DNA from: Paenibacillus durus
Lineage (GTDB): Bacteria > Bacillota > Bacilli > Paenibacillales > Paenibacillaceae
Direction of reading: 5' to 3'
NCBI RefSeq assembly: GCF_000756615.1
Contig: NZ_CP009288.1
Coordinates: 496,001-560,000 of the forward strand
Length of the DNA stretch: 64,000 nucleotides
Shown here: in pieces, positions 16,967 to 26,205 of the stretch
Position numbering within the stretch: position 1 is the first letter of the stretch
Layout: each line of letters starts with the position of its first letter
Program-made: the position numbers and the translations under genes
The notes under the pieces: model-generated
Database searches by the model: none
Told to the model about the DNA's origin: nothing
Seen by the model: only the letters and a program-made list of their open reading frames with translations

Positions 16967-18058
16967 ATGTATAAGATAGCATTGGAACTTACAAAAAACT
17001 GCAATTTACAATGTGAATATTGTTATCAAACACATTTACGCGAAAACATGGATATAAAGATAGCCAAAAACGCAATTGAAATAGGAGTAAGCAACGCAAT
17101 TTCTTTAAGAATGGATAAAGTGTTGATCAGCTTTTTTGGTGGAGAACCGCTATTGCGGTTCAGTGAAATCTTGGAATTAACTAAGTATGCACAACTTTTA
17201 GCAGCGAACAAAGATTTAGATCTTTCTTTTGAGATAACCACAAATGGAACTTTATTAAGATCAGATATTCTAGATTTTTTCGCGGATAATCAATTCTATT
17301 TAAAGATAAGTTTAGATGGTACACCTTATTATCATGATTTAAACAGACTGACATCGGACGGAAAAGGGAGCTATGAATTAATAGCAAGAAATTTTGATTC
17401 TATTATTTCATATCAAAAAAGACTAAAAATGCCGGTTCAAATTAGTATGGTAATCACCCAAAACAATTATAAAGATCTTTTTTTAAATATAAAGCACCTG
17501 CTAACACTTGGATTCAGAATGTTTGATACTGCCTTAAATTCAGAGGATAATTGGACTATTTCAGAACTATCGGAGTTGAAAAAAGAACTTGGAAAAGTAG
17601 TGGATTATTATTTCGAGAGAGCCAAGATAGGGAAAGGGTTTGCTTGGACATTCATTGATAACGGAATTATACCTCAGATGAAAAAGAGAAAGAACTATTT
17701 TTGTGGAGCAGGGGTAACCAGTATTTTTGTTAATACTGCTGGAGAGATTTTTCCTTGTTTTGCATGTTTTCAAAATGAAGCGTTAATCGGTTCTCTAGAT
17801 ATGGGTTTCTTTGAAGAAAAGTTAGAACGATTTAAAAAATATAAGCGAAATCTAAATAGACAATGCACCCAGTGTGAAATAAATTCCTATTGTGCGGCCT
17901 GTGATTGCTTAATGGTTAATCTGGAGCATTCGGGAGATTATTATACTGTTCCAATGATGTTTTGCGAACTAGCAAAGCTCCGCTATGAATTAACAAATAA
18001 ATTATTTCTCAACACCGAATGGAATGAGATTCTAGAGAAAGCAAAAGTAAGAAATTAG
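16967..18058 (+). CDS. Radical SAM/SPASM peptide maturase 2
   Basis: The 363-residue product starts MYKIALELTKNCNLQCEYCY with Cys12, 16 and 19 as the SAM-cluster ligands, then SFFGGEPLLRF. The SPASM tail has a Cys at the FCGAG loop, PCFACF, and CTQCEINSYCAACDC followed by a late Cys. The ATG at 16967 follows GGGGG by eight bases; an upstream ATG at 16943 has a weak site. It is distantly related to the enzyme at 12744 in layout. It begins 36 bases after the subtilase and ends 15 before the next enzyme. Confidence 0.85.
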   Translation: MYKIALELTKNCNLQCEYCYQTHLRENMDIKIAKNAIEIGVSNAISLRMDKVLISFFGGEPLLRFSEILELTKYAQLLAANKDLDLSFEITTNGTLLRSDILDFFADNQFYLKISLDGTPYYHDLNRLTSDGKGSYELIARNFDSIISYQKRLKMPVQISMVITQNNYKDLFLNIKHLLTLGFRMFDTALNSEDNWTISELSELKKELGKVVDYYFERAKIGKGFAWTFIDNGIIPQMKKRKNYFCGAGVTSIFVNTAGEIFPCFACFQNEALIGSLDMGFFEEKLERFKKYKRNLNRQCTQCEINSYCAACDCLMVNLEHSGDYYTVPMMFCELAKLRYELTNKLFLNTEWNEILEKAKVRN

Positions 18059-18073
18059 GGGGAACTTCACAGA

Positions 18074-19408
18074 ATGAATTACTTATGGAATGAAAAAATA
18101 GAGGTACAGTATCAAGATGAGCAGTATTTATTTGTAAATCCGGATTATGGAAGTTGGTTAAGAGTTAAAAGAAACACAAAACAATTGCTTGATGATATGG
18201 TTGGCGGTATTGAACGAAATGATGTACCAGATAATGTTAGAAAAACAGTGTTTCATACGTTTTTACAATCTGGAATGATTCGCTCTGAGCGATCTGAAGA
18301 ATCTCTACCCGGTAAGGACAGAATAAAATCGATATATCTAATTGTAACCAAAACATGCAATCTATCATGCAATTTTTGTTCAATGGGCTCCTTTCCGCAG
18401 AAGTTCGAACAATTGAGTACTGAGGAATTAAAGGAGAGTATTGATAAGCTCACAGCATACAATGTTGGCCGAATTGTTATTACAGGTGGAGAACCGTTTG
18501 TCAGAGAGGATATTCATGAAATAATAAATTATATAAATGAAAAACTCTTTTGTAAGATCATTGTTTGTTCTAATGGATTACTACTTACACCAGAGAAAAT
18601 TCAGAAGATGAGAGGCAAAGTATCACGAATTGATATGAGCGTAGAAAATATTTTTTCAAGTAACATGAAAAATGAGTTTAAAAAGTTAGAAAGTATAACT
18701 AAACATCTTCGTGAAAATGGGATTAATCTCTCCTTATCTTATGTACTTACCAAAGGAAACTGGAAAAATGTTTTTAATTTTTTTGATTTTGTAAATCAGA
18801 ATGATACGGGTATGTCTTTAAAAATAGTAGGACCTGTAGGAAATGCCAGAAAACATAAAGACTTGTTTAATTCCGAAATTTCCTTCACTGAAATATATAT
18901 CAAATTATTTAATTATATTCATCAAAAAGGTTATAGTGGAAGGGCATTTCAAGACTACTTTTTCCAAAAGTTAATCCCTGCCTATAGCTGTTCAGCAAAA
19001 AATAGAATACTGAGTATTAACATAGACGGGAATGTATACTCCTGTCATTCACTCCCGTATCCCGAGTTCGTAGTGGGAAATATCCGCGATGAAGGTATGT
19101 CAAATATACTTAAATTTAGTACGGATATGGCTAGCACACCACTATATCAAAAATCTTTTGATGTGGATCAAAGAAATATTTGTAGTGATTGCCAAGCGAG
19201 ATATTTCTGCCAAGGATCATGTTTCGCGGAGATATACGATAATGAAGAAAGAATAGATATGTTACCTCCTGAATGTGAAATAAAGAAAGCAATTATTCTT
19301 TTTAATCTGTGGCATTATGATCAAAGAAGGAGTTTTTTGGAGAATCTAGGACAGCTTATTAATTATTTTGAATCTACTGAGAAGTTCTCTAATGAAGTAT
19401 ATACCTAA
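18074..19408 (+). CDS. Radical SAM/SPASM peptide maturase 3 with PqqD-like N-terminus
   Basis: The 444-residue product has an N-terminal stretch of about 85 residues (GSWLRVKRNTKQLLDDMVGG, then TVFHTFLQSGMI) resembling a PqqD-type RiPP recognition element that binds leader peptides. The radical SAM motif is CNLSCNFC (Cys95, 99, 102), followed by ITGGEPFVRED. The SPASM part includes INIDGNVYSCHSLP and CSDCQARYFCQGSC. As the only protein of the locus with a visible recognition element, it may recruit the precursor for the others. GGGGAA precedes the ATG. It is the last intact gene of the operon. Confidence 0.85.
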   Translation: MNYLWNEKIEVQYQDEQYLFVNPDYGSWLRVKRNTKQLLDDMVGGIERNDVPDNVRKTVFHTFLQSGMIRSERSEESLPGKDRIKSIYLIVTKTCNLSCNFCSMGSFPQKFEQLSTEELKESIDKLTAYNVGRIVITGGEPFVREDIHEIINYINEKLFCKIIVCSNGLLLTPEKIQKMRGKVSRIDMSVENIFSSNMKNEFKKLESITKHLRENGINLSLSYVLTKGNWKNVFNFFDFVNQNDTGMSLKIVGPVGNARKHKDLFNSEISFTEIYIKLFNYIHQKGYSGRAFQDYFFQKLIPAYSCSAKNRILSINIDGNVYSCHSLPYPEFVVGNIRDEGMSNILKFSTDMASTPLYQKSFDVDQRNICSDCQARYFCQGSCFAEIYDNEERIDMLPPECEIKKAIILFNLWHYDQRRSFLENLGQLINYFESTEKFSNEVYT

Positions 19409-19437
19409 AACTTTTTTCTATAAAATCAGGAGGGCAT

Positions 19438-19615
19438 ATGGACAGAGGAACAACAGAGATATCTATTTCCAATATATAGAATACCTATAAAAATAAAATC
19501 AGCTAATGTTTGTTACGAAACCGGTCTTGGATATTTTAAATTTGCTGGTATAGTTGTTTTGAAGCACAGCAAAGAAACCTCCATTGGCGTGGAGAGTTGT
19601 TGGGTGATATGGAAT
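19438..19615 (+). pseudogene. Frameshifted and truncated last gene of the RiPP operon
   Basis: AGGAGGGC stands eight bases before an ATG at 19438, but that frame ends after 13 codons. One base out of register, an open frame reads TEEQQRYLFPIYRIPIKIKS and on to a TAG near 19615. Removing one G after the ATG gives MTEEQQRYLFPIYRIPI, a plausible native start. Where native sequence stops and IS110 debris begins is not clear, probably near 19500. I do not recognise the family. Confidence 0.4.
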
Positions 19616-19619
19616 TAGA

Positions 19620-20670
19620 CTTTTGTAAGGCTGGCCTTTCTTTAGGATCCATAAATGTGATGAAGCAGCTTGTTGGCGCAAGCTATCACCGCGACCTTGT
19701 AGGGCTTGCCTTCTTTCTTTTACTTGTCGTAATAAGGTTTTAGCTTGGAGCAATCACCTTGTCTGAGACTGCATTGTACGGCTAAAAACAAGGCTCTCTT
19801 CAGGCGTTTTAAGCCCCGCTTGGTAATTCGGTTGCTGGATGCTGTAAATTTCCCTGAACTAAACACATCCGAGTCCAGTCGGGTATAGACCACCAATTGT
19901 TTCGGGTTCTCAAACTGCCGAATGTCTCCAAGTTCTGCCACGAGCGTAGCTGCCAGCTTCTCTCCAACTCCGGGAATGGTACGTAGCAACTCCGCTTCCG
20001 GCAACTCTGCCGAAAGTTCCTGCATCCGCTTCTCCAAGCACTTTAGCTGTTCCTGAAAGGAAAGAAGCAAGGAGAGCATCCCCTCCAGAATGTAGACCAT
20101 AGACAAAACTCACTTGGACCTGGTGCCATTCTTGCAGTGCCTCTTCCAACAAAACACCGAATTTTTTCTTCTATCCACGATTTGGCATGTGACCATCCGG
20201 CCGTCTTCCCTACAGTCTCCCGTATCCGATTTTCTTCCCCCATAAGCCACACGCCAGTACCCGCAGCGCCGTTTCGGAATACAGATCGTGAAAGATTCCC
20301 TCGAAGCCAGAAAACACCTGATCCAGCAGAGCCCGGGCTTGGTCCGTATATATAAACCGGATACAAATTCATGCTGCCTGGTGACGTGCTGAAGCTCGGT
20401 GTAGACTTTCTTCCGAAATCTGGTGGGGATGGACTTCACCCCGGTAATACATCTCAGCTAGATGCCAGGAATCCGCCGCGTCCGTCTTGACTTTGCGCAG
20501 TTTAGTTCCTCTCGCTCTCTTGAACAGCAAGGGATTGATTGACGATGTAGTACGGAATCCCCTCCTCCTGAACCAAGAGGGTTACGAACCCTTTGTAATA
20601 GTGCCCGGTCGCTTCCAGAATAACCATGGGCATTTGGTCGCTCTGTTCTGCAACAGCCCTACGCATAGAC
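19620..20670 (-). mobile_element. Degenerate IS110-family transposase
   Basis: Pieces of an IS110 (DEDD) transposase are spread over the three minus frames. They read, in order: MVILEATGHYYKGFVTLLVQ, KRARGTKLRKVKTDAADSWH with LAEMYYRGEVHP, a middle part, and the C-terminal domain GVGEKLAATLVAELGDIRQF with KPYYDK and EGKPYKVAVIACANKLLHHI. At least four frameshifts or stops separate them, and the first 40 or so residues are missing. It cannot encode an active enzyme. It lies directly against the end of the RiPP operon. Confidence 0.8.
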
Positions 20671-20764
20671 TTTATCAGTAAAGTGGACGGACATGTCTTT
20701 GAGAAATGTCTAGATACTTGTGATGAGCTGATACGGTTAAAGCAGGAATTTGCGGTGATCTCAA

Positions 20765-20902
20765 TGTAGCAAACCCAAAAAAGGTACGGTCGTTCGTTTT
20801 ATCGGCAATGAATCCAAAATAGACGACTTGAGCCAAAAGGTTGATTCTAATTTGGAAGACGCCTATATGTATCATCTTGAGAATCTACGAAAGGAGAAGT
20901 AG
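20765..20902 (+). pseudogene. C-terminal fragment of an ABC transporter ATPase
   Basis: The frame ending at TAG 20900-20902 reads VVRFIGNESKIDDLSQKVD and SNLEDAYMYHLENLRKEK, the closing part of an ABC-2-type ATPase. No Walker motifs are present upstream. It directly precedes the permease fragment, as in an intact operon, so both are remnants of one system. Confidence 0.45.
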
Positions 20903-21031
20903 GTGGGCTCTAATAATGTAACTTTTGCCTATATTGAGTTTAACCGGCTGAGAAAAGGCTGGGTCTTTTGGTGTGCTCTACTGACGGTGCCCTTGTTCGT
21001 TGATATAATACCACTTGATAACGGTCTGTAA
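20903..21031 (+). pseudogene. N-terminal fragment of an ABC-2 permease
   Basis: A GTG right after the ATPase stop, with AAGGAG upstream, opens a frame reading FAYIEFNRLRKGWVFWCALL and one hydrophobic segment, then stops after 42 codons. It is the typical first helix of ABC-2 permeases. The bases from 21032 to 21172 hold no further recognisable part. Confidence 0.45.
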
Positions 21032-21172
21032 AGAACTGACTTATCGGCAGCATACAGCTATGCCTACGATACAAGCTTGACTTGCAGTAACGTGGAAAAT
21101 GAAAAACGTTATGAGCTACAGTTCTAGTGGCGGTGGGTTACCTAATAAGTTGTTCATCTCTAAAGGCTAATT

Positions 21173-22126
21173 TTAATTGATTACTTTATCTTTTCGTTTG
21201 AAAATATAGACTGCATTCTCATCCGAAGGAGGTAAAACTAAAGATGATAAACGTTCATTTATTTCCATAGAAAACTTATCAGCGTTATAGTAAGAATCAA
21301 AATCCCCAGTATAAGTTGCACTTTTTGTCCCAATTACTATATATAGTTCAACCGAGTTTGTCTTGAAAACATGTTTTTCATATGAGTTTTTTGGAACAGG
21401 CCAAGAACAAATGACTACTTTAGGATTGTATTTGTTTAGAGCAGTTTTAGCATCAGCTTTTTCTACAAAATCGGGGTAGGTAATATAGTGTTCCCAACTG
21501 TAGTCATCTGTTGCTTTACAATTATTATTATGTTCGTTTAAAAACTTAGTTAAAGTTCCATCTCCCGCACCTATCTCAAGGCAATTATTTTCCCTAATTA
21601 AAATAGAAAGTTCTTTTATTAAATCTTTAGAGTAGAAACAGTAAATGCCGTGTTTATTAACAAGTGGCATCAACATTTTTTTGTTTATAATAAATCTCCA
21701 GAAAAATCTGAATAAACTTATGGACACCGGCTTTCTTTCAAGCCCTTTTTTAAACAGAAGTTTTTGTAATATAGTCCCATCCCAAAAATTAAACCGTACA
21801 TTAAATGTAGGAGAGTTAGAAGATACAGCAAGATTTAATTGTTCCAATAAATAAATAGCAAAGCGCGCCTTAATTATATCTGGCAAAAACACCTCTATTG
21901 TTTTTTCATTGAGCCCACTTTTATAAATCTTATTTCCGGCAATTCTTGCACTAACTGTATATTTATCAATAATGGCTTTGATTAAATTTGATTTTTTCGA
22001 ATTTTTAAGTGCATTGATTTCTTGTAGTACTTCTTCTCGGTATTCTGGATACTCGGTTAATAGAACTTCCACACTTATTTTATTAACCAATATTTTTTTT
22101 GCCATGTCGTTCGTAAAATTTCTCAT
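21173..22126 (-). CDS. Predicted SAM-dependent methyltransferase, unknown substrate
   Basis: The 317-residue product carries NNCLEIGAGDGTLTKFL in its middle (about residues 185-200), a class I methyltransferase motif I, and VVICSWPVPKN where motif IV is expected. The first 170 residues are Lys-rich and resemble no family I can name. The ATG at 22126 has TGGAG nine bases upstream; the longer TTG start overlaps that site. Composition is AT-rich like the RiPP island. It stands alone between ABC-gene fragments and an ISL3 remnant, so it may be acquired cargo. Confidence 0.6.
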   Translation of the reverse strand: MRNFTNDMAKKILVNKISVEVLLTEYPEYREEVLQEINALKNSKKSNLIKAIIDKYTVSARIAGNKIYKSGLNEKTIEVFLPDIIKARFAIYLLEQLNLAVSSNSPTFNVRFNFWDGTILQKLLFKKGLERKPVSISLFRFFWRFIINKKMLMPLVNKHGIYCFYSKDLIKELSILIRENNCLEIGAGDGTLTKFLNEHNNNCKATDDYSWEHYITYPDFVEKADAKTALNKYNPKVVICSWPVPKNSYEKHVFKTNSVELYIVIGTKSATYTGDFDSYYNADKFSMEINERLSSLVLPPSDENAVYIFKRKDKVIN

Positions 22127-22375
22127 ATAATTCTCCAATATGTAAGAATAGTAAGGTTTTTCTAAGTGTATTCTACCTCAATAAGGAGTAAAGGAATGTG
22201 ATATTAATCTTCTAAATAGGGGGGAGTGAATTGGAACAAATTTATAAGTTGCTTTTAATACTGGCTCAAAACCGAAATTAGCGGTTGAAAATAAAACAAG
22301 GATAAAAATGGAAAAAACATCTGCAAATCCTGTATTGTTGTAAGTCCTACCCAACAACAAAGAAGGAAATGACAG

Positions 22376-23060
22376 ATGCCACTCCAGTATATCAACGAAA
22401 TTCTCGGATTACCAGAGCTACAACTTCATAAAATGATTTCCATAGATGCCAAAGAGGTTCATCTGGAGGCGGTGCCTGTAACCTACAAGCAACCCTGTCC
22501 AGTGTGCCAGTCGGAACAAGATGTGAAGCGTGACGGCCGCAATAAACCGCGTAGGATTCGGCATCTGAATCTCTTTGGAAAAAAAGCCATTTGTATGTTC
22601 CATCTCTTCGTTTGGCTTGTACGCGTTGCAGAGTCGGTTTTGTTTGGACCTACGAATTTGTGGGTCCTAAAGAGCGGTATAGCAGACTCTTTCGCCTACA
22701 GACCGTAGAGCAAGCCCTTGGCTCCACGGCGGCGCATAGAGCGAGAATGCAAGAAACACCTGTCAGTACGGTACAGCGGATGCATCAAGAAGCCATCCCA
22801 ACAGAGAACGAACGCCTCACGAAACAAGCCCGGAACGAAGCCAAGGACACCACAGGTTTGGTACTGGGCATCGACGACTTTGCCATTAAAAAAGGACACA
22901 CGTACAATATGGGCATTCACAATCTTCGGGGCGAAACCATGCTGGATTTGCTGGCTGGACGCAAGCTGGAAGACCTGCGTGCCTATGCTCGCCAGCACCC
23001 CGACTTTCTTACGCTGAAGCCTAAAGCCGTTGTCATAGATCTGGCCACACGTGGATCAGC
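22376..23060 (+). mobile_element. ISL3-family transposase, frameshifted and 3'-truncated
   Basis: The first frame (from the ATG at 22376) reads MPLQYINEILGLPELQLHKM and a zinc-finger part with CPVCQSEQDVKRDGR, typical of ISL3. At the seven-A run near 22577-22583 the frame changes to one reading VPSLRLACTRCRVGFVWTYE and on through TTGLVLGIDDFAIKKGHTYN, the start of the DDE domain. Similarity ends near 23060 (VIDLATRGSAN) and the rest of the catalytic domain is gone. It is non-functional without help. The bases from 23061 to 23241 carry an AT-rich open frame that I cannot place. Confidence 0.8.
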
Positions 23061-23241
23061 GAATGTGTTTATGATAATAGAAATATTTGGGATAATATAT
23101 AATCATGTAGGAGCTTTATGGTTTATATTAACGATTGATATTTTCCGTAAAAGGAGTAGAGAGATGGATTGGGGTTCTAAAACATGGGAGCTTGAGGACA
23201 ACGTATATGCACCAAAAAGGAAGGTTATCCAATTCTATTCC

Positions 23242-24414
23242 TTATACAGAAAGTTGTTTTGCAGGACTATACATATAGTTTCTTAGTAAAATGGTTACCG
23301 AACTCAGTACCAATGATAGGATTCCCACCAATACGACATATTGTATACCCATTTCTGATATAAATAACCCGCCTACAGCTGCACCCAATGTTGTGCCTAC
23401 GTTACAGGATGATATAAATAATCCATTGGCAAAATCAGGGGCTTCTGGAGCGGAAGATGCAATCAAATACTGATTAATATTTGCCATTATTCCTCCAGCC
23501 AAGACTCCCCAAATAAAAGTTATAATTTCCATAGGTACGGTAAACTGCCCTGTGAAGAATAAAATGAGGTAAACAGCACCCAATAACACAGGAAAAGATA
23601 CTACAGATTTGGTGGCACTATGAGTAAGTAACCTTCCTGCGACAATGTTTCCAATAATATTGGCTCCACCGAAGATGAATAACGTTAAACTTGTGGTATT
23701 CGGAGACATATTTGTTACTGTTTTTAGATATTCGGTAATATAACTATAAACCCCAAATACAGCTGAGTTTAATAAAATGACAGTCACGATGGAAAGCCAT
23801 ATAATAGGTTTTTTTAATACGGAAAATTGTGTGCCATAAGAAAGTCTTTCTTCAACAGGCATAGAGGGTACAAATAGTAAAGTAGCAATGAATACAATGG
23901 CATTTACAATAGCAAAGAATGCCATCGCCATTTCATACGAAACGGCACTATCAATAAAACTTGCGATCGGTACGCCGGCTACCATACCCGCAGATACTCC
24001 TATAAAGACTTTAGAAACAGCTTTTGGAGCTTCTTCTTTACTTACTGAGGAAGCAGCTACTGTAAATGCCAAAGAGCAATAAATGGGATGAAAAAGGGCT
24101 GGAATGATACGAGCAATTAATAGAATGGTAAAGTTAGATGTATATAAGGATACAATGTTTCCCAGAACGAAAACTCCTAATACAAGTAGCATGACCTTTT
24201 TGCGATTTATTCCTGAAAATAATAACGGCAGGATTGGACCAGATATGGCAATACCAAGCGCAAAAAGACTCACCAGCAGCCCAGCTTGAGTTACACTGAC
24301 ATGATAGTGTTCAGCAAGGGAGGGTAATATCCCAATAACGCCCATTTCGGTATTTAGAATGCCGAACACTCCTATGGTCAATATGAAAATCAGTAAATTA
24401 TTTTGTTTAGCCAA
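23242..24414 (-). CDS. MFS drug/sugar efflux transporter (DHA1, AraJ/YdhP type)
   Basis: The 390-residue product has twelve predicted membrane helices. The usual loop 2-3 motif is seen as LLFSGINRKKVMLL, and the first helices read IGVFGILNTEMGVIGILPSL, as in AraJ/YdhP-type antiporters. It probably expels a small molecule using the proton gradient. I place the start at a TTG (24414) eight bases after AGGAG; an upstream TTG at 24423 lies on that site. AT-rich, next to insertion-sequence debris, and possibly acquired. Confidence 0.85.
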   Translation of the reverse strand: MAKQNNLLIFILTIGVFGILNTEMGVIGILPSLAEHYHVSVTQAGLLVSLFALGIAISGPILPLLFSGINRKKVMLLVLGVFVLGNIVSLYTSNFTILLIARIIPALFHPIYCSLAFTVAASSVSKEEAPKAVSKVFIGVSAGMVAGVPIASFIDSAVSYEMAMAFFAIVNAIVFIATLLFVPSMPVEERLSYGTQFSVLKKPIIWLSIVTVILLNSAVFGVYSYITEYLKTVTNMSPNTTSLTLFIFGGANIIGNIVAGRLLTHSATKSVVSFPVLLGAVYLILFFTGQFTVPMEIITFIWGVLAGGIMANINQYLIASSAPEAPDFANGLFISSCNVGTTLGAAVGGLFISEMGIQYVVLVGILSLVLSSVTILLRNYMYSPAKQLSV

Positions 24415-24487
24415 AAAAGACAACTCCTAATCTTCATTCATCGGTTGAATTTTCTGTAAATTCGTTAACATTAACGTGAAGCGATTG

Positions 24488-25432
24488 TTACTTTAAATTC
24501 CCGGTAAAGAATGCTTCCAACTTGTCGAAAGGAATCAAATCCGTCTTGTCGTACAGATCAACGTGTCCTGCATTTGGAACGATGTACAGCTCTTTTGGTT
24601 CTGCCGCCAATTGGTAAGCATCTTCACTAAAGTATCGTGAGTGAGCGTGCTCGCCAATGATGAATAAAATCGTTCGCGGCGAAATCGATTTAATGTACGT
24701 AAGGAGAGGGAAGTTCATAAATGACATGCTGCTTGTCACGGTGAATTGAGTAATTGAATTTGGGTGATACCCGCGAGGCGCAGAATAGAACTCGCCAAAC
24801 TCGCGACCAATAGGATCTGTATTTTCGTCGAATCCAATAGGTGCTCCTCGATCGGTCAGCGCTGGCGGGTTGCCCTCAAAGTCTACGTACCGTTGCTCGG
24901 CAATGGCATCGAGTATTCTGTTGCGATCTTCTTCGGTGAACGAGTCTTTAAAGCCGCTCGCTTGCGCACGGGATATATCGTACATGCTTACCGTGGCGAC
25001 GGCCTTGATGCGTCTATCAACCTGCGCTGCACTAATCGCAAAACCACCGCTGCCACACATACCGATTGCACCAATTTGATTTCGATCTACAAATGGACGC
25101 GTACCTACATAATCAACGGCTGCGCTGAAATCTTCTACGAACAGATCAGGCGAAGAAAGGTGCCGCGGCTCACCGCCACTGTATCCGTTGAACGATGGGT
25201 CAAATGCAAGAGCCACAAAACCACGCTCTGCCATATTTTGAGCATAAATACCCGAACCCTGTTCTTTCACACCACCATATGGCGCACCTATAATAACGGC
25301 TGCGTGTTTCTTGGACTCATCAAAGTCTTTAGGCAAGTAGAGATCTGCCGCAATTTTGATTCCAAATCTGTTGTTATACGAAACCGATCTTCTTGTTACC
25401 TTATCGCTTAGTTCAAAGATATAATTTGGCAT
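24488..25432 (-). CDS. Alpha/beta hydrolase, YcjY-like, with Cys at the nucleophile elbow
   Basis: The 314-residue product has the alpha/beta hydrolase core: an oxyanion region (VIIGAPYGGVKEQGSGIYAQ), LAFDPSFNGYSGGEPRH, a nucleophile elbow GAIGMCGSGGF in which Cys stands where Ser is usual, an acid near ILFIIGEHAHSR and the catalytic His in VPNAGHVDLYD. This resembles YcjY/dienelactone-hydrolase-like proteins. AAAGGA precedes the ATG at 25432. It is divergent from a TetR regulator, which probably controls it; an inducible detoxification role is likely. Confidence 0.8.
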   Translation of the reverse strand: MPNYIFELSDKVTRRSVSYNNRFGIKIAADLYLPKDFDESKKHAAVIIGAPYGGVKEQGSGIYAQNMAERGFVALAFDPSFNGYSGGEPRHLSSPDLFVEDFSAAVDYVGTRPFVDRNQIGAIGMCGSGGFAISAAQVDRRIKAVATVSMYDISRAQASGFKDSFTEEDRNRILDAIAEQRYVDFEGNPPALTDRGAPIGFDENTDPIGREFGEFYSAPRGYHPNSITQFTVTSSMSFMNFPLLTYIKSISPRTILFIIGEHAHSRYFSEDAYQLAAEPKELYIVPNAGHVDLYDKTDLIPFDKLEAFFTGNLK

Positions 25433-25555
25433 ATTAAATAACATCCTTTCATGTAAAATTAAACTACAATTGATGTTTTCTCGACGTCTGCCTATAATTT
25501 ATAATATTAGAATAATGAAAACAAGGCATGCAAATCGTTGATTTTATCCGTTTTA

Positions 25556-25567
25556 TTGTTTAAACAA
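25556..25567. promoter_or_regulatory. Palindrome TTGTTTAAACAA, probable TetR operator
   Basis: A perfect 12-base palindrome lies 50 bases before the TetR start, in the gap shared with the divergent hydrolase. It is the natural operator for the local repressor. Its sequence differs from that of the related TetR at 40824 (TGTTCATTAATGAACA), though both begin TGTT or TTGTT. Confidence 0.45.
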
Positions 25568-25617
25568 CAAATCAATAAAAATTGTCGACTATCTCTTGAA
25601 AGGTATGGGTTAAAACA

Positions 25618-26163
25618 ATGGCAAAAGTGGATAGAAGAATTATTAAAACTCAAAAATCAATAAAAAAAGCATTTCTTGAATTGATGGCAGAAAAAAATTT
25701 TGATCACATTACCATTCAGAATATTTCTGACAGGGCAAATATTAACCGTGCAACGGTTTATCTTCATTACTTGGATAAATTCGATCTGTTGGATAAGATC
25801 ATGGAAGAACATATCAATAACATGAGTAATCTTTGTGAGTTAGAAGCTGAAATGGATTGGATCGAATCGACTGTGCACTGTATGGAATATCTGGAGAATA
25901 ACTATTTGTTTTTTTCGACAATGTTGGCGAGTGAAGGAGCTGCGTATTTTCGGAGCCGGTTTGTTCAACATAATATCGAAGAGTTCAAAAAAGATGTGGA
26001 TATAACAAAAGGCAAAAATTCAGGTCAAAGCGAAGATGTAGTTGTTGAATTTGTAGCAAATGCTTACGTAGGTGTAGTGGAATGGTGGCTAAAAAATAAG
26101 ATGCCTTATCCAGCGAAGGAAATGGCAGAAAAAGTGGGGGATCTATTAGAGAGGATTATATAG
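25618..26163 (+). CDS. TetR-family transcriptional repressor
   Basis: The 181-residue product has an N-terminal TetR HTH (ITIQNISDRANINRATVYLH, then YLDKFDLLDKIMEEHI) and a C-terminal TetR_C_8-like domain ending GVVEWWLKNKMPYPAKEMAE. It is a clear paralogue of the repressor at 40824, sharing KVDRRI-KTQ, AEKNFDxITIQ and the long C-terminal match. Divergent position suggests that it represses the alpha/beta hydrolase at 24488 and itself. Confidence 0.9.
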   Translation: MAKVDRRIIKTQKSIKKAFLELMAEKNFDHITIQNISDRANINRATVYLHYLDKFDLLDKIMEEHINNMSNLCELEAEMDWIESTVHCMEYLENNYLFFSTMLASEGAAYFRSRFVQHNIEEFKKDVDITKGKNSGQSEDVVVEFVANAYVGVVEWWLKNKMPYPAKEMAEKVGDLLERII

Positions 26164-26205
26164 ATCTATCGCATAAAAGCTCTCTCTTCAATAAAAATGC
26201 AAATT

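Noticed and set aside
23061..23241. Possible gene in the tail of the ISL3 frame
   Set aside because: The frame is open by continuation from the transposase only. It has no convincing start or family resemblance, so it is noted as unknown sequence.
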